Positions 1-10,771 of a stretch of 64,000 bases of DNA are shown piece after piece. The stretch lies in assembly GCA_029204045.2 (NCBI GenBank), contig CM055077.1, forward strand, positions 8,075,221 to 8,139,220. Direction: 5' to 3'. Under the pieces are notes generated by a model. The model made no database searches, was not told the origin of the DNA, and saw only the letters and a list, made by a program, of their open reading frames with translations. The stretch's first letter is position 1. Each line of letters begins with the position of its first letter. This stretch comes from Tillandsia leiboldiana. Taxonomy: Eukaryota; Streptophyta; Magnoliopsida; Poales; Bromeliaceae. A program made the translations under genes and the position numbers.

Positions 1-268
1 CGCCCTGAAGTAAGTCCGGTCTTGAAGTGACTTTGGTTCAAAAGTGAGTCCTAATTTTATTTTTTTTATCTTTCTATTTTTCTGAATTTTCTTTAATTCT
101 AATCATTTTAATAATTTCATTTTTTGATTCTAAAAATTTCTAAAAGAGAAAAAAAATATTCAAAAACATATTTCAAAATTTTTCAAAAATTTAAAAAGCT
201 TTCAAAAAAATTATAAATTATATTTTAGAGCCTATGAAAAGTATGACCCCATATGTTGTCCTGAATCA
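1..268 (+). repeat. 3' part of the left LTR of a degenerate LTR retrotransposon
   Basis: This AT-rich stretch matches 7226-7498 in direct orientation. Both copies contain CGCCCT, a phrase like GGTTCAAAAGTGAGTCCT, a poly-T/poly-A tract, and a closing block around GACCCCATAT followed by a GTCCTG-xATCA end. A primer-binding-like TGGTATAAGAGC follows four bases later, so the block reads as the end of a 5' LTR whose start lies left of the window. The two copies differ at many positions, which indicates an old insertion. The LTR lineage cannot be told. Confidence 0.6.
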
Positions 269-271
269 AAT

Positions 272-283
272 TGGTATAAGAGC
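272..283 (+). promoter_or_regulatory. Degenerate primer-binding site (initiator-tRNA type)
   Basis: TGGTATAAGAGC differs by one base from the TGGTATCAGAGC primer-binding site seen in other elements of this window. It sits four bases after the inferred LTR end at 268. Confidence 0.55.
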
Positions 284-817
284 TTAGGCTATTTGACGGT
301 TTTGTATTGTCAAAAGTTTTGGACTTTTTAAAAAAAAAAAGAAAAAGAAAAAATTAAAAGGTGAGAATTGAAAAAGAAAAAAAAGTAAGAGAAAAAAGAG
401 AGAGTAGAAACAAATTATGGATACAAAAGAATGCATTAGGATAGTTTTTCATAAGTATGGCAGAAAAAAAGGAATTCATATAAAGTCATTGAAAGAAATA
501 TATGAGATGACAAAAGTTAAATTTATTAACTAGTGGTATGATCAAAGGTCATACTTTGAGAGAAAGAGAAATAATATTCGAATGAAAATACTAGATGACT
601 TGATATGGTCATATAGACAAAAGCAAATATCTCATCCAGATTTTAACAGAATATTTTTTGAAGAAGAAAAAAGGAAGTTGAAAGATATTGAAGATGATGC
701 TAAAATTATTAAAGATGATTTTCAGTGGAAGGATAAGGCCAAATATGAGTATCGATGGATCCAACTTAAATTTCATCAGGAGATCCTAAATGGTCAATAG
801 AGTATACCACCTATAAC
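284..817 (+). other. Non-coding relic inside the old LTR element
   Basis: AT-rich sequence between the primer-binding-like site and the first hAT MITE. It holds two short open stretches starting at 421 and 582 in different frames. I see no gag, protease or polymerase motif, so this is probably decayed internal sequence of the element bounded by the repeats at 1-268 and 7226-7498. Confidence 0.45.
582..800 (+). pseudogene. Unrecognised 72-residue open frame in a retroelement relic
   Basis: A short, highly charged reading frame of 72 residues, rich in Lys, Asp, Glu, Tyr and Trp and probably helical. It has no signal peptide, membrane segment or zinc knuckle. It ends just before the first hAT MITE. 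Its place right after the primer-binding-like site would suit the start of a gag gene, but no gag motif is visible and AT-rich sequence often gives frames of this size by chance. I do not recognise it. Confidence 0.2.
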
Positions 818-1028
818 CAAGGATTTAAGTGCCGTGGCACGGGGTCGTGCCGAAAACTTGCCGGCACGGTACGGCACGGTGCGTGCCGAGCCGTGCCGAG
901 CCGTGCCGATGAATGACAGTCACAAAAAATACATGCGTGCCGACACATAATGACATGAAATATTTATTTTCTTTAGCAACAAATTTTTTTAATTGCTTGT
1001 TATGTATCTTTATCAAATATTTTGAACT

Positions 1029-1434
1029 TGTTAGATGTGACTCAAAATCAGAATCGCTTCGATATTATGATTCAGGTTTGCCGACGGCTTCGCGGTGCGA
1101 CAGGAAATTTTTGTGGATGTCTGTGGTGGAAGCGAAGGGCTCGAGCCGGGTGCGGGGGGCGGAGCCCCCCGCGGTACGGATCCGATCCGCTAAGGGAAAA
1201 ACCCTAATTTTCTCTTTTGTTTGCCCTAGAGAGATCGAGCGATTGTATCATCACGAACTCTTGTATTCCCTCTTTTCTACATAGTGAAATCTCTCCTCTT
1301 TCGCCCGTGGTTTTTTCCCTGCAAAGGGTTTCCACGTAAATCTGTGTGTTAATTCTCTGTCGTGCAATTTTGGATTTACTTCTTTGTCGTGATCGCCAAT
1401 TGATTTTGTTTAGTTTGTGCGCTCGTTGCTAACA
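1029..1434 (+). repeat. 5' LTR of the copia element
   Basis: Starts TGTTAGATG and ends GTTGCTAACA, with the 9-base inverted ends TGTTAG...CTAACA. It includes a GC-rich patch around 1150-1185. No clear TATA box is visible. Confidence 0.93.
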
Positions 1435-1437
1435 AAC

Positions 1438-1449
1438 TGGTATCAGAGC
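1438..1449 (+). promoter_or_regulatory. Primer-binding site, initiator Met-tRNA type
   Basis: TGGTATCAGAGC, three bases after the 5' LTR. It is complementary to the 3' end of plant initiator tRNA-Met and would prime minus-strand synthesis. Confidence 0.9.
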
Positions 1450-1480
1450 CCTGTTCATCGATTAGGGTTTCTTCTCATCA

Positions 1481-4400
1481 ATGGCGTCCATGAAGTATGA
1501 TCTCCCATTGCTCGATCATAGCACAAGGTTTACGTTATGGCAAGTGAAGATGCGCGCAGTTCTGGCTCAGATGGATCTAGAGGATGCGCTGCTCGGGATG
1601 GAAAAGATGTCTACATCCCTCAGTATGGCGGAAAAGGAGAAGATGAATCGGAAGGCTCTTACGCAGATCCAACTGCATCTTTCGAACGAGATCTTACAGC
1701 ATGTCATTAAGGAGAAATCTGCTGCGAGCTTGTGGCTGAAATTGGAGTCATTGTGTATGACGAAAAGTCTTACCAACAAACTCCATATGAAGCAGAAGTT
1801 ATACTCTCATCGTCTGATTCAAGGTAAGAGTATAAAATCTCATCTCGATGACTTTAAAAAAATCGTTACGGATCTGGAAATGCTGGAAGTAAAATATGAT
1901 GATGAAGATCTAGCATTATTACTGTTATGTTCTCTACCATCTTCCTATACAAATTTTAGAGATACTATGCTGTACGGACGTGATACCATATCTTTGGAAG
2001 ACGTCTCAACTGCCCTACTCTCGAAAGAGAGGATCGATAAGGAGATGAGTGGTACCACTGAAAGTCAGGCAGAAGGTTTGTTCACAAGAGGAAGATCCAA
2101 GCAGAAAAGTTTCGAAGACAGTAAAGGAAAGGCTAAGTCGAAATCCAGGCACAGAAACTTGATGTGCAATTACTGTAAGAAGAAGGGCCACATTAAAGCG
2201 GACTGTTTCAAGTTGAAAAGAAAGGAACAGACCGAAGGAAGAGGTGATCAAAGGGGAAGAGAAGGTTCAAAATCTGCTGAAGCCAGTGTAGCAGAAGACT
2301 ATAGCAGCGAGGGGAATGTGCTGCTGGTCTGCGATGATCAATCCAGAGCTAGCACAGAGTGGATTCTTGATTCAGCATGCTCGTTCCATATGTGTCCCAA
2401 CAGGGACTGGTTCTCCACTTTTGAAGCTGTGAATGGTGGGGTTGTTTTGATGGGCAACGATGCATCCTGCAAAGTTGTCGGACGAGGAACGGTAAATATC
2501 AAGATGTTTGATGGCATTGTGAGAACGCTTACTGATGTCAGGTACGTTCCACAATTGAAGAGAAATTTAATTTCTTTGAGTACCCTCGACTCTAAAGGAT
2601 ATAAATACACTGGTGGAGATGAAGTTCTAAAGGTTTCGAAATGAGCCATTGTTGTGATGAAAGGACGAAGGCAGGAAGGAAAACTTTATGTGTTGCAAGG
2701 TTCAATTGTGACAGGTGGAGCTGCAGTATCCTCTTCATCTATGTCAGATTCAGATGTCACAAAGTTGTGGCATATGAGGCTGGGACATATGAGTGAAAAA
2801 GGATTGACATTGCTGAGTAAGAGAGGACTTCTTTGTGGCCAAAGTACAGGAAGTCTGGACTTCTGCAAACACTGCGTATTTGGGAAGCAGAAAAGGGTTA
2901 GCTTCAGCAAAGCAGTCCACAGAACAAAAGGAACACTTGACTACATCCATTCAGATCTTTGGGGGCCAGCACCGGTTCCCTCTAAAGGTGGTGCAAAGTA
3001 CATGCTGACCTTCATCGATGATTATTCAAGGAAGGTTTGGACATTCTTTCTATTGCACAAGAACGATGTATTCAAGACCTTCAAGCAGTGGAAGATCTTG
3101 ATTGAGAAGCAGACAGGAAAGCAAATTAAGCGCCTTCGCACAGATAATGGACTCGAATTCTGTTCGGGAGAGTTCAATGAGTTCTGCAAAAATGAAGGAA
3201 TCGAGAGACATCGTACAGTTCCCTACACGCCGCAGCAAAACGGCGTAGCAGAACGTATGAACAGAACACTCATCGAGAAGACAAGATGTTTGCTTTCGAA
3301 TGCAGGATTTGGTCAGGAATTTTGGGCAGAGGCAACTTCTACGGCTTGCTACTTGGTGAATAGGTCTCCGTCGACTTCCATTGATCTCAAAACTCCAGAA
3401 GAGGTATGGTCTGGTCACCCTCCAAATTATTCTGATTTGAGAATATTCGGTTGTCCAGTTTATGCACATGTGAGTCAAGGAAAGCTAAAACCTAGGTCGA
3501 AAGAATGCAAATTCTTAGGCTATGCTTCTGGTACAAAGGGTTTTAGGTTGTGGTGTCTTGAGGATAAAAAAATAATAATCAGTAGAGATGTTAAGTTTAA
3601 CGAGAATGATATGCTTCGCCGAAAGGAGGAGTCGCATGTTCCTTGTGATACAGGTATAGATACAGGTGCAGATGCAACAAAGAAATTTGTCGAGTTGGAG
3701 TATCAAACAAACTCTAAAGTTCAGGTCACTCCGGCATCAGGTATCACTTCAGGCGATTCTGTTCCTGCGGAGCCTCAAGCACCACCACAGACAGACACAC
3801 ACTCTATAGCTAGAGATCGACCGAGGAGGCAGATCAGACCACCGCAGAGATATGAAGACACGGATCTGGTGGCCTATGCTTTTGTGACTGCACAAGAAAC
3901 AGATGCACTTGAGGAGCCATCTACTTACACAGAGGCAGTCTCATGTACTGATTCCGCTAAGTGGATGCTCGCTATGGAGGAAGAGATGGAATCTCTTCAT
4001 AAGAATCAGACTTGGGATTTAGTGAAGCTTCCTAAAGGAAAGAAAGCTGTTCGATGTAAATGGGTGTTCAAGAAGAAAGAAGGCACACAGGGAACTGAGA
4101 GTATCAGATACAAGGCTCGATTGGTGGCAAAAGGATACAGTCAAATTCCAGGTGTCGACTTCAATGATGTCTTCTCACCAGTGGTGAAGCATACATCCAT
4201 TAGAGTTTTGCTCGGTTTGGTTGCCATGGATGATCTAGAACTTGAGCAACTAGATGTGAAGACAGCCTTTCTACATGGCGAATTAGAGGAAGAGATCTAT
4301 ATGCAGTAGCCTGAGGGATTCACAGTTGAGGGAAAAGGAAATCATGTGTGCAGATTGAAGAAATCGCTTTATGGATTAAAGCAATCCCCAAGGCAATGGT

Positions 4401-5473
4401 ATAAGAGGTTTGATTCTTTTATGATTAGCCATGATTTTCATAGAAGCAATTTTGATAGTTGTGTCTATATAAAGAAACAAATTGATGGTTCTTTCATTTA
4501 TCTTCTACTCTACGTGGATGATATGTTAATTGCTTCTAAGAACATGGCTAACATTGATAAGCTTAAAGATCAGTTGAAATCTGAATTTGATGTTAAGGAT
4601 TTAGGTGGAGCGAAGAAGATACTTGGTATGGAGATAAAACGGAACAGAAGTGCAAAGAAACTACAGTTGTCTCAGAAAGCATACATCCAGCGTGTTTTGG
4701 AACGGTTCTGCTTAAAGGATGCCAAGCCAGTAAGTACCCCCTTCGCTACACATTTTAAACTTTCAACTGATCTAGCGCCAAAAACAGATGGTGATAAAGC
4801 ATACATGGAACGAGTCCCTTATGCCAGCGCAGTCGGAAGCATTATGTATGCTATGGTTTGTACGAGACCAGACCTTGCGCACGCTGTTAGTGTGGTAAGC
4901 AGATACATGGCAAATCCAGGAAAACAACATTGGCAAGCTGTGAAATGGATTTTGAGGTATTTGCGAGGTACTACAGATGCATGTTTGGAATTTGGGAAGT
5001 CTGAAGCAAGTCTAACCGGTTTTGTAGATTCTGATTATGCAGGAGATCTTGACAAGAGAAGATCACTTACCGGTTATGTTTTCTCACTTGGTGGATGTGC
5101 AGTTAGTTGGCGAGCTTGCTTACAACCCACGGTTGCATTATCCACAACGGAGGCTGAATACATGGCGATTACAGAGGCTGTGAAGGAAGGCATATGGTTG
5201 AGAGGCTTATTCAATGAATTAAGCATAAGCATTGAAAAAGTTACAGTATTTTGTGACAGTCAGAGTGCTATTTATCTGACAAAGGACCAAATGTTCCATG
5301 AGAGAACAAAGCATATTGACATCAAGTATCATTTTGTTCGCGAAGTTTTTGCTCAAGGGAACATTGCGGTGAAGAAGGTTAGCACATTGGAGAATCCAGC
5401 TGATATGTTGACAAAGCCTCTTCCGCATGTCAAGTTCAAGCACTGCTTGGACTTGATTAGCATTGCTTGCTGA
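1481..5473 (+). pseudogene. Copia gag-pol polyprotein with two in-frame stops
   Basis: One continuous frame of 1,331 codons broken by TGA at 2642-2644 and TAG at 4307-4309, with no frameshift. Residue positions count from the ATG at 1481. Order: UBN2-type gag; CCHC zinc knuckle from about C229; aspartic protease with the DSA triad at about 297; GAG-pre-integrase zinc motif; integrase D-D-E starting near 492 and including the TDNG and NGVAER regions; reverse transcriptase with YVDD near 1011; RNase H with the DSDYAGD region near 1183. The frame ends just before the purine tract and 3' LTR. The stops fall just after protease and inside reverse transcriptase, so the copy is probably inactive unless stops are read through. 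Otherwise the length and motif set are those of a full copia polyprotein. Confidence 0.93.
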
Positions 5474-5560
5474 TTGGAGTGCCCTTAGGGGCTTGTGGAG
5501 AAGGTGGAGAGTTATCATTGATGTTTTATTTAAAGGGGATTTTGAGTCAAGGTGGAGATT

Positions 5561-5967
5561 TGTTAGATGTGACTCAAAATCAGAATCGTTTCGATATTAT
5601 GATTCAGGTTCGCCGACGGCTTCGCGGTGCGACAGGAAATTTTTGTGGATGTCTGTGGTGGAAGCGAAGGGCTCGGGCCAGGTGCGGGGGGCGGAGCCCC
5701 CCGCGGTACGGATCCGATCCGCTAAGGGAAAAACCCTAATTTTCTCTTTTGTTTGCCCTAGAGAGATCGAGCGATTGTATCATCACGAACTCTTGTATTC
5801 CCTCTTTTCTACATAGTGAAATCTCTCCTCTTTCGCCCGTGGTTTTTTCCCTGCAAAAGGGTTTCCACGTAAATCTGTGTGCTAATTCTCTGTCGTGCAA
5901 TTTTGGATTTACTTCTTTGTCGTGATCGCCAATTGATTTTGTTTAGTTTGTGCGCTCGTTGCTAACA
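5561..5967 (+). repeat. 3' LTR of the copia element
   Basis: Starts TGTTAGATG right after the purine-rich AAGGTGGAGAT tract and ends GTTGCTAACA. It is followed by the GAACT target duplicate at 5968-5972. Confidence 0.93.
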
Positions 5968-6115
5968 GAACTTTATTGGAAAAATTACTTAGTAAATTTT
6001 TAAAAAAAGGGTTTTGAATTGTACCATCGGCACGGGGGCTATATCGTGCCGGTATCTTGTTGGCACGGTACGGCACGGTGGATACGCCCCATGTCGATGG
6101 ATACTTAAATCCTTG

Positions 6116-6472
6116 CCTGTAACACAATTAGTGGTCGACAATTATGATCCAATTTTATCCGTACCATCTAATGGCAGAAAAGTTTCAAAAATGACCGAGT
6201 CCGAGTTAGATTTGGAGCATCTAAAGTTAAATCATGAAGCTAAGGTAGATGAATGTGTTGAGGTAAGATTACAAATCGAGTTACTCTCATTGCCCCAGCA
6301 ATATAAGTCCTTTGTACTCAAGCTTCAGATTGCACCAAAACCGCCTTTGTCGTTGATGTCAAACCTCATGAAGTCTCATGAACTTATTAGTCATTTTTCC
6401 TACGTCAACACCAAGCTGGAGACTCAGATAATACAGGTTGTGGGACATTCAAGCATTGGGTTGCATCACTTT
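6116..6472 (+). other. Relic of the old LTR element between two MITEs
   Basis: About 350 bp lie between the two hAT MITEs and stay open in one frame for about 110 residues. The frame includes a stretch resembling the LLSLP-x-x-Y-K-x-F pattern of copia gag proteins, which is weak evidence for decayed gag-like sequence. The longer open frame that crosses here (6014-6631) reads through both MITEs and is not a gene. Confidence 0.35.
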
Positions 6473-6806
6473 CAAGGATTTAAGTATCCATCGGCACAGG
6501 CCGTATCCACCGTGCCATACTGCGCCAACAAGATACCGGCACGATACAGCCCCCGTACCGATGACACAGTTCAAAACCCTTTTTTCTTAAAATTACTAAG
6601 TAATTTTCTTAATAAAGTTCAAAATATTTGATAAAGATATATAATAAGCAATTAAAAAAATTTGTTGCTAAAGAAAATAAATATTTCATGCCATTATGTG
6701 TCGGCACGCATGTATTTTTTGTGACCGGCACTTATCGGCACAGCTCGGCACGCACCGTGCCGGCAAGTTTTCGACACGACCCTGTGCCACGGCACTTAAA
6801 TCCTTG
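6473..6806 (-). mobile_element. hAT-type MITE, copy 2, intact
   Basis: A 334-bp non-coding element with ends CAAGGATTTAAGT and CACTTAAATCCTTG. It is flanked by a perfect 8-bp duplication ATCACTTT (6465-6472 and 6807-6814). It is the same family as the split copy at 818-6115 but inverted; both carry the GTGCCGGCAAG-type block and the ACATGCGTGCCGACAC-type block. No transposase is encoded, so mobilisation would need a hAT transposase from elsewhere. Confidence 0.85.
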
Positions 6807-7225
6807 ATCACTTTATTTTGCAAACTAGGTTGTTTCTATCGCCCGGCTATTCCAACTGATCTCGAGGACGAGATCCTGCGCAGCGGATCAGGTTGATCAA
6901 TTTAAACCGGTTGGGTTCATCGTCTTTGAAATCAGATTAGTTAATCATATCTTTTAATTAATTAAATGAGGAGGATTTTTAGCTATCCACTTTTTTGGTT
7001 TTACCTACATTTATTTTCAAGTTTTTATTATTTAGTTAATCTCTAGATAAGGTTGTTTTAATTAGTTATTTGGGATAAACTTAAATTCGAAATTAGTTAT
7101 GTGTAGCTAAGGCTAAGAATAATATATATAAAGCATAGAGTTTTATTGTATAATGATGAGCATGAATTTATAATTGTAATGAAGATGAATGCTTTGGCAA
7201 TGGTGTTTTTCCTTCACGAATGCGT
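6807..7225. other. AT-rich non-coding tail of the old LTR element
   Basis: The start (6820-6895) has a short open frame with a DLEDEI-like string. The rest is AT-rich without coding signal. The 5' end of the right LTR must lie here or just downstream, but I could not fix its TG start. Confidence 0.35.
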
Positions 7226-7498
7226 CGCCCTAGAGTGAGTTTAGTTCCGAAGTGAGTTCGGTTCAAAAGTAAGTCCTTATTATCTTTTCTTCTTCTTTTT
7301 TTTTCTATTTTCCTAAATTTTTCTCTATGTTTCCTTAATTTTAGTTATTTTCATAATTTTTTTTTATTCTGAAAATTTCTAAAAAAATTTAAAAAAGTTT
7401 CAAATTTTTTCAAAAAAATTTAAAAAACTTTTTAAAAAAATTAAAAATCATATGTTGGAGCCCGCATAATGTAGGACCCCATATCCCGTCCTGCATCA
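7226..7498 (+). repeat. Right LTR (3' part) of the degenerate LTR element
   Basis: Direct-orientation match to 1-268, ending CTGCATCA at 7498. It abuts intron sequence of the DOMON gene, so the old LTR element (from left of the window to 7498) appears to be inserted in that intron. Confidence 0.6.
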
Positions 7499-7683
7499 TG
7501 CTTAGATCACAAAAAATTCACCATTGCCGGTGCATTCAATGCACAGAATTGAGTTTTGAAAAAAAAAAATTAACAAAAGCATAACCAAAGAGTCCATTAG
7601 ATACTGTTTTTGCCAAAAGCATGAATGCATTTTTAATCGCAAAGCTTGAGAAACTGAACAAATAACTGAAATAAGAAGTGAAC

Positions 7684-9395
7684 CTGTTGAGAAATCAAAG
7701 GACATCGACGTCTTATCCACATGTTTTGTAAGTCGATTATTGACTGGAATGGAAGTCCCAAAAGCAAAGAGAATTTGCTGCTCTTTAACAGGAGCTGAAA
7801 ATTTCAGCTTAAATGCTAGATAGATTTTGGCCTGAGCAACACGAACCTCGGGTGCAACATCACTGGAGGTCAATTGCCCCTCATTCACCACAACTTCCGA
7901 GCTAGTCTGTCCGCGCAGATAGAATCGTTTGATATGAGGAATACCAGTTTTACCCATCCAACCAACCACTGCGCTGGATCCGACCATCATTCCGTCCTTT
8001 GAAAATCCCATCCCGACCCATCCAGTGGCATATACAGTGGACAGAACGATGCTCAAAACATTATCTTCACTCTGGGAGTACTGCAAAAGTCCACATTTGA
8101 TAAATAATGTAGAAACCCTGTTAGTTAGAATGATCACCCCTTTAAGCTCAATTTTAACTGAAAAAAACTGTTTAGGAAAGGAAAACTACAAATTAATGTC
8201 ACAGAAGTAAAAATTAAGAAAACTTTCTTCATATCATGCAGTCTGAGGCTGTATCGTAAGCCGTAACTCTCCACAATGATTATCTTTCAATTAATTTGCA
8301 GTATCTGGACGCTTTCACAACACATTTGTGTATTTTTTGGTAGAAATGTACAGAGACCCTCAGAACTATAGGTCATAGTTAAGCAGGCCCTTCAGCTTTA
8401 TTTTTCTTCGTGACATCTTCCCAACTCTTAATTATTTGATTTAAGCCATTTTTCCAGATAGAATTGGGGATTTGTTGAAATCATTTCATCAGTAGAAAAA
8501 GCGTTTAACTCCTCTAGAAAATTAAATTTTTCAGAATTACTAAAAGATTAACAAAATCTCCAATCTAACTAACAAAAATCTTAAAATCAAAAGAATCAAA
8601 TGTTGAAGGGGTGTCTCAAGTCTCAACTAAAAAAAAAAAAATTACAAAAAAGTTGAGGGGTCTATTAAAATGTCCTATTGTTGAGGGATCTCTATACAAT
8701 TCTACCTACATTTTCTGAGCATCGGTCTCAATTTTGATTATGAGCAATGCTATCCGTACATCCAATTTCGGATGTATGATATATACCCCACCTATTCTGG
8801 AGTGGAGACTTCTTCACTAGCCATTTCGAAATGATCAGTAAAAATTTACCCCATGTCAGAATGAGTAGCATGTAAAATATACCCGATTTCAGATGTACAA
8901 GAAGCATTTTCCTTTGATTATACACTAAGACCTGCATCGGGACCTAAATTTGCTCTTCAAATCCTCGGCAGTTTCGCCATCACCTCACTACTTACTACCA
9001 CTACCCTAAGATCTAAAACACTCCTTATATCTAGGATCTCACTCCCAACACTCCCAACACTCCAACCACTAAACCTAGCTTAGGGAATGTAAATGAGAAA
9101 CTAAGCCTGTTGTTTGGATGAAGGGAAGAAAAGAAGAAATTGAAACTTTTTTTCTTTTTTTCTTTTCTCTCATTTTCTGTCCATATAAACGGAGTGTAAA
9201 ATAGAGGAGGAAAAAAAAAAAAGAAGGAAATACCCTGAGGACGAAGTTGTTCCAGACGGGGCGGCAGGTGAGGCCGGAGAAGTTGGCGGTCAGCTCGGCG
9301 GGGAATTCGACATCGCAGCTGTCTGTCGTCTGCGCGTGCGCGGCGCCGACGACGGCCAGAAAAGCGAAGACCGGCGCGAAGAGAGAGAGCCTCAT
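7684..9395 (-). CDS. DOMON-domain gene (AIR12 / cytochrome b561-DOMON type), exons 1-2 of a longer gene
   Basis: Exon 1 is 9395..9234 (start ATG at 9395; donor GTATTT; a TTG-initiated extension upstream is not needed). Exon 2 is 8080..7684 (acceptor TTTTGCAG, donor GTTCAC). The phase-0 join gives ...NFVLR-YSQSEDN. Residues 1-21 form a signal peptide ending in AHA. A secreted part with conserved Cys residues follows, then a DOMON domain with the ATGWVGMGFSKDG signature and a long C-terminal part. The sequence resembles Arabidopsis At3g61750, a protein with an apoplastic heme-binding DOMON domain and a membrane cytochrome b561 domain that moves electrons across the plasma membrane. The b561 exons are absent here; exon 2 ends in phase 1, so more exons are expected left of coordinate 1. 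Both exons are open with good splice sites, so the gene may be alive with a retroelement nest in intron 2. The alternative is truncation. Confidence 0.82.
8742..8912 (+). mobile_element. Mutator-type MITE (GAGCAAYGCTAC family) in intron 1
   Basis: A 171-bp hairpin-forming element with ends GAGCAATGCTAT and AGAAGCATTTTCC. It is flanked by a perfect 9-bp duplication TTTGATTAT (8733-8741, 8913-8921), as expected for Mutator-like elements. It lies in the DOMON gene intron 1. At least five more copies occur in the window. Confidence 0.82.
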
Positions 9396-9670
9396 TGCCG
9401 GCAGCAAGGAGGAGGAATGGGGAGAGAAAGAGAGAATGGAGGGTGGGAGGATGGGAGGGGGGTTGTGGCGTCGGTTGTGGATCGAGCTACGGTGGCTGAG
9501 GGGTCAAATTTGGGTAGGAGTGACAGCAAGAGGTGGCATGTGGGGTAGTAGTTGGTGGGCGGGGCCGAAACCGATTTCTCTCTCTCCACTCTCTCTCTCA
9601 CTCGACTTTTTCTCTTTCTCTCTCTCGAGATCTGGAGTGTGTGGAGTGTGTGACAGAGAAGATATTTAAA
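9396..9670 (-). promoter_or_regulatory. 5' UTR and core promoter of the DOMON gene
   Basis: On the minus strand a TATA-like TTTAAATA lies at about 9661-9668. It is followed by GA-rich sequence (CT repeats on the plus strand, 9575-9630) that leads to the ATG at 9395. Pyrimidine/purine-rich leaders of this sort are common in plant promoters. The start site is inferred. Confidence 0.45.
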
Positions 9671-9773
9671 AGTGAAAAAGTGTGGGAAGGTAAGACTGAG
9701 ATTGATTTTTTATTTTTTTTTTTATTTTTTTTTTTTAAAGGAGAACTTCAAATTGCCCCCTGTGATATAGCAT

Positions 9774-9944
9774 GAGCAACGCTACATATACACCCCCAAA
9801 GGGGGTGTACATCTTACACCCACCCATCTAAGGGTGGGGGGTCACTTCATTAATTGTGAAGTGACCCCTTACCACACCCCATCCATTGGATGGGTGGGGT
9901 GTGCAATGTACACCCCCAAATGGGATGTACAAGTAGCATTTTCC
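9774..9944 (+). mobile_element. Mutator-type MITE (same family), beside the DOMON promoter
   Basis: A 171-bp palindromic element with ends GAGCAACGCTAC and GTAGCATTTTCC. It has a perfect 9-bp duplication ATATAGCAT (9765-9773, 9945-9953). Long internal inverted repeats pair the C-rich TACACCCCC block with GGGGTGTGC-type blocks. It lies about 100 bp upstream of the DOMON gene TATA box. Confidence 0.85.
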
Positions 9945-9953
9945 ATATAGCAT

Positions 9954-10770
9954 ATAGTTTGGTACGTCACGGTTTGAAGTATTTTGCTTCCCCACTATTT
10001 GATTTTATTTTTATCTCGCCGCCAACATCTTTCATCACGTAGAATTTTAAATTAATATATTTTATAAATTACCGGATGATTAGTAAATTACTATAATTTA
10101 TTATTATGTAATTTATAAAATATATTAATTTATTATTATATGATTTATAAATTTTAGCACTTTATTTCACATCAGGGATTAATAGTGAGATAAAAAGAAA
10201 ACTATAGAATAGCAAAATAAAATGTTTCAAATCTAGATGCCAAACTGAAAACATATTAAACAAATTAAAGATTTTCCTTTATCTTTCTGGGCAAGTTTTT
10301 AGATTTCACTCTAAGCCAAAGTTTCGTTTTAGGTAAATTGCACCGGTTAGTACGTACGTAAACTTTGTTTTAAATTTTATTTTATATAAGAACTATTACT
10401 ATTATGGCTTTTTTTCATTTACAGTAACTCATCTAAATTTTCAAAATTTTATATTTATCATTCAAATATTCAAATTTTACAATTAACTGCCTAGATTCAT
10501 ATTTTATTAATTTAAAGTGATTAACCAATTGGTAAAAAAATAATAAGAAATGCTTGCTGGCAATACGATAAGAGACTTTTTAATATAAAAATTTACTTTT
10601 ATGGATAAAATTGACTATAATTATTACATTCATAGAGTAAAAATTATTACTAAAATCAATTACAAATTTTGACATCAATAGTATATCTTCAACATATGAA
10701 CTGTAATTGAGATGATTTTTGGTTTTATGCATCTGGATCTAGGAAAACTAGTAAGACTGCGTTTGGTTCG
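9954..10770. other. AT-rich intergenic stretch
   Basis: I see no gene, clear terminal repeat or RNA gene here. It carries a few short A/T inverted repeats (around 10040-10150). Confidence 0.5.
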
Positions 10771-10771
10771 G

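Larger units (their letters stand above)
1029..5967 (+). mobile_element. Ty1-copia LTR retrotransposon, structurally complete
   Basis: A 4,939-bp element with TG...CA LTRs of 406 and 407 bp, a primer-binding site, a gag-pol frame and a purine-rich tract before the 3' LTR. The 5-bp target duplication GAACT lies at 1024-1028 and 5968-5972. Domain order is gag, protease, integrase, reverse transcriptase, RNase H, as in copia. By eye the LTRs differ by five substitutions and one indel (about 98.5% identity), so the insertion is recent. At 1.3e-8 substitutions per site per year this is about half a million years; the rate is an assumption. Motifs resemble the Tork/Tnt1-type lineage, which is a tentative placement. 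The coding frame has two stops. Confidence 0.95.
818..6115 (+). mobile_element. hAT-type MITE, copy 1, split by a copia element
   Basis: The element starts with CAAGGATTTAAGT at 818 and ends with ACTTAAATCCTTG at 6115. Its flanks CCTATAAC (810-817) and CCTGTAAC (6116-6123) form an 8-bp target duplication with one mismatch, the size typical of the hAT superfamily. About 354 bp are its own (818-1028 and 5973-6115); the rest is the copia element at 1029-5967. The body is full of short GGCAC/GTGCC motifs and is non-coding. Copy 2 at 6473-6806 has the same ends in the opposite orientation. Confidence 0.8.

Noticed and set aside
6014..6631. Open frame of 205 residues on the plus strand
   Set aside because: It crosses the end of one hAT MITE, intervening relic sequence and most of a second MITE, so it is a chance frame.
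9247..9669. Plus-strand open frames over the DOMON exon 1 and promoter
   Set aside because: Antisense shadow of exon 1 and its GA-rich leader.
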